Shown here piece by piece: positions 57,815 through 64,000 of a DNA stretch of 64,000 nucleotides; positions within the stretch are counted from its first letter, which is position 1; each line of letters starts with the position of its first letter. Made by a program: the position numbers and the translations under genes. The stretch is from Pseudanabaena sp. FACHB-1998. GTDB taxonomy: Bacteria > Cyanobacteriota > Cyanobacteriia > Pseudanabaenales > Pseudanabaenaceae. The DNA is taken from positions 26,539 to 90,538 of the forward strand of contig NZ_JACJQA010000025.1 of assembly GCF_014696355.1 (NCBI RefSeq), in the 5' to 3' direction. The notes beneath the pieces are model-generated. The model ran no database searches and was not told where the DNA came from. It saw only the letters and a list, made by a program, of their open reading frames with translations.

Positions 57815-59107
57815 ATGAGCAGCTATATCCCCGTTACCATCGATCGCAAATCTACTGAAGCCGAACGTCAGATTGCTCTTCAGCAAATCTATACGCAAGT
57901 GCTAGAGCGTCAGCCCTATGAGCATGAACGCAAGGTAGTTGCGAAAATCGAGAAAGATTTTCTCAAAGGGAAGCTCGGTGTGCGTCATTTTATTGGCGAA
58001 CTAGTGATGACATCTGTATATCTCAGCAGCTTTTACCATAACTGCTCAAATCTCAAATTCGTGGAATGGAGCTTTAAGCATCTCCTTGGTAGGGCTTTAC
58101 GAGATAAGGCAGAAATCGCCCAATATATGAATTTGTTGATGAAAGCGGGGGTTTCGGCTTTTGTTCATGAGATTCTTGGCTCTGAAGAATACCGCAAAGC
58201 ATTTGGTTGCTTTACCATTCCCTATGCGAGAGATGTCAAGTTCTATGATTCACCTCGTAACTATTTGCAAACTAACTTGCTCCAGCATGAGCATGTCGGA
58301 CAAAGGGGTCGGGTGATTCCCACGATGTATTGGCAGCAGCTTGGGTTGGATTGTGAGCTTGGTTCCTGCGTGCTTCCTGAAGAAATGATGCATGATGCGG
58401 AAGCAGTCCAACATTCTGTGCATTCGGCAACGGAAAGGAAAAATGCTTTGGCTCAAATCTATGCTCAAATTTTTGAGAGACAGCCCTACGAATTTGAACG
58501 CAAAGAAATTGCCCAACTAGAGCAAGATTTTCTCGTGGGTAAAGCGGATGTGCGGCATTTCCTTGGTGAGCTAGTCATGTCTAAGCTATACCTCAACAGC
58601 TTTTACAATGATTGTTCCAATTTGAAGTTTATGGAATTTAGCTTCAAGCATTTGCTGGGTAGAACTCTCCACGATCAAGAAGAAATTAGTATTTACACAG
58701 ATGTATTAACTAAGCATGGGGTAGCGGCTTTCTTCCATAGAATTTTTGATTCTGAGGAATATAGAAAAGCTTTTGGCTGTAATACGGTTCCTTATGCTCG
58801 TCATACGCAGTTCCATGACTCACCTCGCAATTATTTACAAAGTGAGCTGGTACAACATGAACTCTTGGGTCAGCACGGCAAGGTTGTGCCAACGCTCTAC
58901 CGTCAGCAGTTGGGCATGGATGATGAGACTAGTGAGGTTATTTTAAATGAAGCGCCTAAAGGGAATAAAGGGAAAGAACCAGTTTCTCGATCGCTAAATG
59001 AGGAAATTGAAGAGCTTTTGCAAATGTTGCAAAATAGTGATGCAAGACAGGTTCTTCAAAGCATGAATGAAAATCAGCGATCGCTACTTCGCAATTTGGC
59101 TAAATAA
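57815..59107 (+). CDS. Phycobilisome linker with two pfam00427 domains
   Basis: 430 aa from ATG 57815 with GGAGAG upstream. Two linker repeats: about 15-165 (IYTQVLERQPYEHERK.., VRHFIGELVMTSVYLSSF, SFKHLLGRALRD, GSEEYRKAFG) and about 213-365 (IYAQIFERQPYEFERK.., VRHFLGELVMSKLYLNSF, SFKHLLGRTLHD, DSEEYRKAFG). They are about 60-70% alike by eye, so they arose by internal duplication. A 60-residue charged tail follows. It looks like the Rep domains of the core-membrane linker ApcE without its phycobilin part, and the adjacent gene encodes a phycobilin-type subunit. Binding site: probably the phycobilisome core. Confidence 0.85.
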   Translation: MSSYIPVTIDRKSTEAERQIALQQIYTQVLERQPYEHERKVVAKIEKDFLKGKLGVRHFIGELVMTSVYLSSFYHNCSNLKFVEWSFKHLLGRALRDKAEIAQYMNLLMKAGVSAFVHEILGSEEYRKAFGCFTIPYARDVKFYDSPRNYLQTNLLQHEHVGQRGRVIPTMYWQQLGLDCELGSCVLPEEMMHDAEAVQHSVHSATERKNALAQIYAQIFERQPYEFERKEIAQLEQDFLVGKADVRHFLGELVMSKLYLNSFYNDCSNLKFMEFSFKHLLGRTLHDQEEISIYTDVLTKHGVAAFFHRIFDSEEYRKAFGCNTVPYARHTQFHDSPRNYLQSELVQHELLGQHGKVVPTLYRQQLGMDDETSEVILNEAPKGNKGKEPVSRSLNEEIEELLQMLQNSDARQVLQSMNENQRSLLRNLAK

Positions 59108-59113
59108 AATAAA

Positions 59114-59136
59114 GAAGGGTTGCTAAGCAACCTTTT
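59114..59136 (+). terminator. Terminator after the linker gene
   Basis: AAGGGTTGC / GCAACCTTTT around TAA, seven bases after the linker stop. Confidence 0.65.
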
Positions 59137-59137
59137 G

Positions 59138-59198
59138 CCGATTTATATAGTTTAAAGTGGCGATGCAAAGCATCGCCACTTTAAACTATATAAATCGG
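59138..59198. repeat. Perfect 29-base-arm hairpin CCGATTTATATAGTTTAAAG..
   Basis: 61 bases, AAA loop (tip GATGCAAAGCATC). Longest perfect stem in the window. Confidence 0.85.
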
Positions 59199-59222
59199 AT
59201 TTAATATAATGATGGCTAAGAT

Positions 59223-60089
59223 ATGGATCGAGTCTTACAGGAAATAGGGCGATCGCCTTTAATCATTGCGGAAATTGCAATCGGATTTATTCTGTTTTGG
59301 GTTGGGCAGTTTGTTTACCAAAAGCTATTTCGGCGAGAGATCGAACTCAATCTTGAGCTATTTGTGAGGGATAATTCCGCAGTTGCCGTTGCTTTAGTTG
59401 GCTATTATTTGGGCATTGCGATCGCCTTAAAAAGTGCGCTCAGAAAAGATCTGATCGGTTGGGAAAATATTCTTTTAAATTTAACCCTCTATGGACTATT
59501 AAGCATTGGCTTAATGTTTGTCGGTGCAGTGGTCTGCGATCGCTTAATTTTGCGGCGCTGTGATAGTGCTAGAGAGATTCGCGAAGAACGTAATTTTGGC
59601 GCAGCGTCCCTTGAGGCGGGTTGTCATGTGGCGAATGGCATCATTATTAGTTCGACGATGGGTGGTAATTCGGGAACATTGCTGGTCGGTTTAGCTAGCT
59701 ATGCGATCGGGCTAAGCATTTTGGTAATTGCTAGTTTTAATTATTCGGCGATCGCGGGTTACGACGTGTTTAAAGCTATCCAAGAACATAACAATCCTGC
59801 TGCTGGAGTTGCCTTTGCAGGATTATTAGTAGCGATCGGCAATATCGTTCATGTAGCATTTTTACCTGAATTTGAGAATTGGGGTCTTAGTTTTGGTTTG
59901 TATGTGTTGGCGATTCCCTTTGGTATTTTGATGTTGGCAGCCATTCGTTGGGTTGCCGATCTTATTCTTGTCCCGGGAGTCAAAATTTCCGATGAAATTG
60001 TCCGTCAAGAGGTTCCTAATCTTGGCGCAGGTTTGATTGAAGCGTTTGCGTATATCGCAGGTTCTTTGTTAATAGCATGGAGTATTTAA
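59223..60089 (+). CDS. DUF350 membrane protein (two DUF350 units)
   Basis: 288 aa with about seven to eight hydrophobic segments. Two related halves: the first with DNSAVAVALVGYYLGIAIALKSAL, the second with EHNNPAAGVAFAGLLVAIGNIVHVAFL (the shared N-x-A-x-A-x-x-x-G pattern). DUF350 proteins are often partners of glutathionylspermidine-synthase-like or potassium-related proteins, but the function is not known. A family-A element follows immediately. Confidence 0.85.
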   Translation: MDRVLQEIGRSPLIIAEIAIGFILFWVGQFVYQKLFRREIELNLELFVRDNSAVAVALVGYYLGIAIALKSALRKDLIGWENILLNLTLYGLLSIGLMFVGAVVCDRLILRRCDSAREIREERNFGAASLEAGCHVANGIIISSTMGGNSGTLLVGLASYAIGLSILVIASFNYSAIAGYDVFKAIQEHNNPAAGVAFAGLLVAIGNIVHVAFLPEFENWGLSFGLYVLAIPFGILMLAAIRWVADLILVPGVKISDEIVRQEVPNLGAGLIEAFAYIAGSLLIAWSI

Positions 60090-60094
60090 TAAGT

Positions 60095-60213
60095 AGAGCT
60101 GTGGTCACTTGCATTAGGACTAATCCAAACCCAAGAAACGAGTGGCGGCGCGAAGCGCCGCCACTCGCTTCTTGGGTTTTGGTTTGTACTGGCTAACTCT
60201 TGCTTTGCTATAG
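60095..60213. mobile_element. MITE-like element, family A (119 bp)
   Basis: Left end TAGAGCTGTGGTCACTTGC, right end CTTGCTTTGCTATA. Core hairpin 60128-60180 has a perfect stem apart from one base and a GGCGCGAAGCGCC tip. Same length as the 10705 copy; left end as at 55524 and right end as at 10705. Confidence 0.78.
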
Positions 60214-60220
60214 TTGAAAC

Positions 60221-60279
60221 CCAAACCCCAAAAGCTATATCGCCCGCTATGCGGGCGATATAGCTTTTGGGGTTTGGGA
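60221..60279. repeat. Perfect hairpin CCCAAACCCCAAAAGCTATA..
   Basis: 28-base arms around TAT (GCCCGCTATGCGGGC tip). Confidence 0.82.
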
Positions 60280-60281
60280 TC

Positions 60282-60307
60282 AACAAGGGGCTTAAGCCCC
60301 TTGTTGA
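60282..60307. repeat. Palindrome CAACAAGGGGCTTAAGCCCC.. overlapping the kinase stop
   Basis: Perfect 26-base palindrome. It encodes the last four residues (QQGA) and the TAA stop of the histidine kinase. Same core at 56951-56972. Confidence 0.85.
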
Positions 60308-63300
60308 TAGCCGACTTTAATCACAAAATAAAATGCAGATCCCTCTGTCACAAGGTCAGATTGCCAATTTTCTGGAGGATTACCACCCACATGACCAAAG
60401 CTTTCAACCCATAGATTTCCTTCCATTAATTCCACCAATTTCTTGCAAATAGCCAAACCTAGCCCCGTACCACCATATTTTCGAGAGATGGAAGTATCCG
60501 CTTGAGTAAAAGCATGGAATAAATTAGTCAAGCGATCGCTTTTAATACCAATTCCCGTATCAATAACCGCAAATTGTAATTCGTAATGCTCATGATCTAA
60601 GGGTGTGCCACCAACTGCAACGGAAACCTTGCCCTGATGCGTAAATTTAATTGCATTCCCCACTAAGTTGATGAGAATCTGGCGTAACCGAGAGCTATCT
60701 CCAATCACTTTTAAAGGAAGTTCTGGAGACTTTGTGCATTGTATTTCCAAATGCTTGTCCTTCGCTTGACCGATCAGCAGATTATATGCCGAACTTAAAA
60801 CATCAGCAAGTTCAAATTCTCTATGCTCGATTTCTAGCATCCCTGATTCGATTTTAGAGAAGTCCAGAATATCGTTAATAATCGTTAAGAGAAAATCCCC
60901 ACTATCGAGAATAGTTTGCACAAATTCTTCTTGTTCTTCGTTGAGATCCGTAGTGGCTAACAACTGCGCCATTACTAAAACTCCATTCATAGGGGTACGA
61001 ATTTCATGGCTCATATTAGCGAGAAACTCACTTTTAGCCTTAGTCGCCTTTTCGGCAGCTTCCTTCGCTTTGGCTAAAGCTAGTTCTGAAAGCTTACGCT
61101 CTGTGATATCTCTGGATATTTGAATAACTGTATCTTCCGTTAGAGGCGAAACATTAGAAGAAAACCATATTTCTTTACCCTCTATTTCTAAAATATAGTC
61201 ACAGCTAACGATTTGTTTGTTCCGCAAAGATTTTTCAATAGTTTGCAGTAGCAAATTGGCTACATAAAGCGGTAACTCTTCGTGAATGGGGCGGCTGATC
61301 ACCTCTTCGCGAGTTCCCTTTAGATTCATGCTGTTGGTCGGGGCAACCTTAAGGCAATGACCATCTTTATGCCGAACTAAGACAACATCAGTCATTGATC
61401 TAAACAATGTATTCTGCTCGATATATGCAGCTTCGAGATTATCCTGACTCTCTCGCAGGTCGATCTCAATCTGTTTGCGATCGGTTACATCGAGATTAAT
61501 TTCCGTAAAATGAACACATTGCGCTGTATTATCCCAGCTAGAATTCAAGGTATTACTGAGCCAGCGAATCTCTCCATCTTGCCGACGGATTCGATATTCA
61601 ATAGTGGTATAGCAAACTGAAGTCATCATATCCTTCAAAACTGGTTCCACAATTGTTTGGAAGTCTTCTGGTAAAATCAATGAAGGCATTAATGTAGGAT
61701 TCGCTTTGATTTCCTGACTTGTGTAGCCGTAAATTGTTTCGGCATTGGGAGAGCAATATTGACATTCCCAAATACCAACATCTCGCAGATATACGCCTGC
61801 GATAAATGCGGGAGTATTATCTAAAATAGAATTCAATCGAGATTGGGACTCTTGTAAATTAAGTTCTAATTGCTTGCGATCACTTATATCCTTCATCCCC
61901 CCAATTACACACTCCCTTCCATCTATACAAATTATGCTAGCAGACATCAAAACAGTCTTTTCAACTCTAGTTGCGGTTTTTATTACCACTTCAAAGTTTT
62001 GAATGCTGCCATCGGTTTGTAAGGTTTCCCGATAGCTAGAGAGGTCTTGGGCATCATGCCATAAACCAATCTCTACACAGGTCTTATTAAGAACCTCACT
62101 CTCAGGAATTTGCAGGAATTGACAAAAACTTTGATTAACATATAAGCATTTACCTTCAGGGAAAGTACATATCCAAGCAGGATCAGGACTTAATTGAAAA
62201 ATTGCCGCAAACTTTACTTCAGAATCTTTGAGGGAGTTTTGCACCTGTTCAAAGGTGAGGCGAAGTTGCGCTGACATGGAGTTAAAGGCTTGAGAAAGAA
62301 CTTTAATTTCCGAAATCGCCACATCTTCGGGTAAATTTTGCCAATTCCCTTTAGTCAAATCAGCACTTGCTTCACTAAGGCGGATGATCGGCTTAGTCAT
62401 CCATTGAGTAATTAAGACACCCATTCCCATTGATACGAATAAAGTCAAAAAGCCTAGCAAAATCGTCCAATAATTATTATTGTTGATATCACCCATGAAA
62501 TCTGATTCAGGAATGACTACTACCGCTAACCAGTCTAAGTCCTGAGAATCAAAAGTGTGTTTCAGGGGCAAGACCTTTACAAAGTATCCCTTCCCATTCT
62601 TTTGAAACTGTAGTTGTTGAGCGGTTGTAATACTTTCTAGATCTTGAAAATGTTCTTTAAGATATTGAGCCGTTATTTGAGTGAGTTCATTGTTGCTGTT
62701 AAAAATACTTAATCGGCGATTTTTAGGATCGACATTTTTGGCTATGCTGTCTTTATCCTGAGTTAAGGGCGATAATAGCCCCTGCTGAAAGGGAATTTCG
62801 CCCGTAGACATACCGATCATTTGTCCATTTCGCTCAAAAATAAAGGCTTGTCCTGCCTTCCCAATTTTGAGACTCTGCAAAAATTTTCCTAATTGAGTTA
62901 AAGAGACCGAAGAACCTAGAACTCCTTGAAAGTTATTATTGCGATCAAAAAGTGGCAAAAAATTAACTGCAACTAGGGAAGGGGCTTGAGGATTAGCTAG
63001 CGAAACATTGATCCGCCACAGCGATCGCCCTAATTGCTTTGTCTGTAAATACCAAGGATTATTGGGAGGATCGTTGTGTGGATCGTAGGTAGTCGATCTC
63101 CTAAGTAACTTGGTTCGATTGCCATCTTGATCAGCCAAATAATTATCCCAAGCATAATTAGTCGATGCATCTCTCAATCGCAGAGCTTGCTTACCATCGT
63201 CTAGTCTTTCGACAATGAGGATTTCTTTCTGCTCTGTGGCGATCGAGATCGAGGAGACACTGGTAAGGATTTGGAGTTTTTGCCAAAAATACTTCTCAAC

Positions 63301-63603
63301 GATCGCTAAGTTTTGCCAGTCCAAAATCCCTAGCTTGATGGCAGTAGCATTATCCCGATTAATTACCGTGGGTAAATGTAAATAACTAGTGAGGTTTTGG
63401 TCTATGCGATCGCCCACTTCTTGCATGATCTGACTAGCTAAACTCTCTACAGCAGCCTCCCCACTGCGATAGGACAAATAGCTAACTAGTCCAACTGTTC
63501 CCACAATTTGTACAACAAAAGGTATGAGCATTACCCAATACAGAGAAATATTGCTTAACCCGAATTGTTTGCAAAAGTTTTTATAAGAAAGTCGAAAAAA
63601 CAT
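60292..63603 (-). CDS. Membrane sensor histidine kinase: Cache, HAMP, multiple PAS
   Basis: 1103 aa. TM1 about 20-42, then an extracytoplasmic Cache-type sensor (dCache pattern: W..LTSVSSISIATEQKEILI.., FLQSLKIGKAGQAFIFERNGQMIG) to about 375, TM2 near 378-402, and HAMP near 403-456 (TKPIIRLSEASADLTKGNW). Three PAS domains with PAC motifs follow (about 465-840). HisKA has the phosphorylation His in FLANMSHEIRTPMNG near 866. The ATPase has N box ILINLVGNAIKFT, G1 VIDTGIGI and G2 GGTGLGLAICKKLVELM. It ends without a receiver domain. The last residues come from a palindromic repeat, so a C-terminal receiver may have been lost. Cognate regulator not in the window. Confidence 0.94.
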   Translation of the reverse strand: MFFRLSYKNFCKQFGLSNISLYWVMLIPFVVQIVGTVGLVSYLSYRSGEAAVESLASQIMQEVGDRIDQNLTSYLHLPTVINRDNATAIKLGILDWQNLAIVEKYFWQKLQILTSVSSISIATEQKEILIVERLDDGKQALRLRDASTNYAWDNYLADQDGNRTKLLRRSTTYDPHNDPPNNPWYLQTKQLGRSLWRINVSLANPQAPSLVAVNFLPLFDRNNNFQGVLGSSVSLTQLGKFLQSLKIGKAGQAFIFERNGQMIGMSTGEIPFQQGLLSPLTQDKDSIAKNVDPKNRRLSIFNSNNELTQITAQYLKEHFQDLESITTAQQLQFQKNGKGYFVKVLPLKHTFDSQDLDWLAVVVIPESDFMGDINNNNYWTILLGFLTLFVSMGMGVLITQWMTKPIIRLSEASADLTKGNWQNLPEDVAISEIKVLSQAFNSMSAQLRLTFEQVQNSLKDSEVKFAAIFQLSPDPAWICTFPEGKCLYVNQSFCQFLQIPESEVLNKTCVEIGLWHDAQDLSSYRETLQTDGSIQNFEVVIKTATRVEKTVLMSASIICIDGRECVIGGMKDISDRKQLELNLQESQSRLNSILDNTPAFIAGVYLRDVGIWECQYCSPNAETIYGYTSQEIKANPTLMPSLILPEDFQTIVEPVLKDMMTSVCYTTIEYRIRRQDGEIRWLSNTLNSSWDNTAQCVHFTEINLDVTDRKQIEIDLRESQDNLEAAYIEQNTLFRSMTDVVLVRHKDGHCLKVAPTNSMNLKGTREEVISRPIHEELPLYVANLLLQTIEKSLRNKQIVSCDYILEIEGKEIWFSSNVSPLTEDTVIQISRDITERKLSELALAKAKEAAEKATKAKSEFLANMSHEIRTPMNGVLVMAQLLATTDLNEEQEEFVQTILDSGDFLLTIINDILDFSKIESGMLEIEHREFELADVLSSAYNLLIGQAKDKHLEIQCTKSPELPLKVIGDSSRLRQILINLVGNAIKFTHQGKVSVAVGGTPLDHEHYELQFAVIDTGIGIKSDRLTNLFHAFTQADTSISRKYGGTGLGLAICKKLVELMEGNLWVESFGHVGGNPPENWQSDLVTEGSAFYFVIKVGYQQGA

Positions 63604-63890
63604 CTAAATACGCAGATGGGATATGTGAACCCGAAGAAAGACAAGATACCATTGCTAATCCTAGCCTGATGTAATAGAAAATCAAAACAAAAAGTAGCTA
63701 AAAATTCTGACATTTAATCAAGAGCCAGATATTTGATGGTGAGGCTTCACTGTGCCATCAAATATCTGATTCCTTATTTTATGGGGAAGTTCTAAGATCT
63801 AAATTACAGTGTTTTGCGCGTTCTTAAAACCCAAATAAATTTTGAAAAGTCTTGCAAAGCAAGCTTTTCAAAATTTATTTTTACTATCTG
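63604..63890. other. Upstream region of the kinase, two hairpins
   Basis: No gene seen. Hairpins at 63726-63768 (CAGATATTTGATGG arms) and 63833-63880 (AAATAAATTTTGAAAAG.., near-copy of 19094). Confidence 0.75.
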
Positions 63891-64000
63891 ATGTTACGTG
63901 GAAGGAATAGCCAGTTTTTGGAGTTGAGAGAAACTAGCCCTAATAGCATTGAAGTAGAGTTTAGACTTGAGAGCAAAGTGATTGAGTTTAGTTTTGATCC
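63891..64000 (+). CDS. Possible start of an ORF at the right window edge
   Basis: ATG inside the family-B end (CTGATGTTACGTGG) opens a frame MLRGRNSQFLELRETSPNSI.. with a following charged segment EVEFRLESKVIEFSFD. It runs off the window. It may be a real gene with a later TTG start or chance; not recognised. Confidence 0.3.
   Translation, partial: MLRGRNSQFLELRETSPNSIEVEFRLESKVIEFSFD

Noticed and set aside
1..64000. CRISPR array
   Set aside because: The many hairpins are not evenly spaced direct repeats with spacers, and no cas gene is present.

Overview
The window is a cyanobacterial chromosome segment, most like a Pseudanabaena-type filamentous or thin-celled cyanobacterium (genus is an inference). 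The supporting evidence is the very frequent octamer GCGATCGC (HIP1), the phycobilisome genes (CpcG-type linker, CpcS-type lyase, a divergent allophycocyanin-like subunit with a double-linker protein), a dnaE gene split by a naturally split intein, COP23, and many other families typical of cyanobacteria. No rRNA, CRISPR array or intact transposase gene was seen. Two tRNA genes are present: Leu-CAA and Arg-ACG.

Layout. 0-7.4 kb: end of an iron alcohol dehydrogenase (YqhD type), low-Mr phosphatase, methyltransferase, HdrB-like protein, Uma2 nuclease, tRNA-Leu, TrmL, the intein-bearing C-terminal half of DnaE, and an anti-sigma/STAS pair. 7.6-20.5 kb: potBC permeases, an SPOR-like exported protein, CpcS and CpcG, an alpha/beta hydrolase, a two-RCK ion channel with an odd filter, a sugar nucleotidyltransferase divergent from an LCP ligase, tRNA-Arg, LapA-like protein and UbiX. 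20.7-28.5 kb: a Ser/Thr kinase operon with an FHA-PrsW protease, a dicarboxylate symporter, an FAH-family enzyme, COP23 and pgk. From 28.5 to 53.5 kb housekeeping genes (gyrA, secA, a saccharopine-dehydrogenase-like gene) alternate with three accessory islets. 53.8-63.6 kb: a TM-helix/MscS-like channel, an ABC-2 ATPase, the unusual phycobilisome operon, a DUF350 protein and a large PAS histidine kinase.

The accessory islets are rich in conflict genes. Islet 1 (28.5-35.6 kb) has HicB-like, HNH, VapBC, a 1158-aa NACHT-HEAT protein and a PLD-like protein. Islet 2 (38.4-43.9 kb) has a three-gene ABC-3C system (nuclease-like effector, small middle component, DUF2326 ATPase) and two PIN toxin-antitoxin pairs. 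Islet 3 (48.4-53.5 kb) has a decayed Trypco1-trypsin-STAND system, an AAA ATPase/DUF4276 pair, a 5'-truncated ATPase and HicBA. The large defence genes nearly lack the HIP1 octamer that is common everywhere else, which points to recent acquisition.

A second theme is the density of short palindromic elements. More than 30 hairpins lie between genes. Many belong to MITE-like families with recognisable terminal inverted repeats (ends TATAGC.., TAACTGATGTTACG.., TACAGCAATCCT..). The arms differ from copy to copy but are nearly perfect within each copy, and a loop of GCGAAGCGC or TGCTTCGCA type recurs. These elements seem to serve as terminators, to supply stop codons to two genes, to interrupt a small ORF, and at one end to carry a TATAAT-like box facing a downstream gene at several loci.
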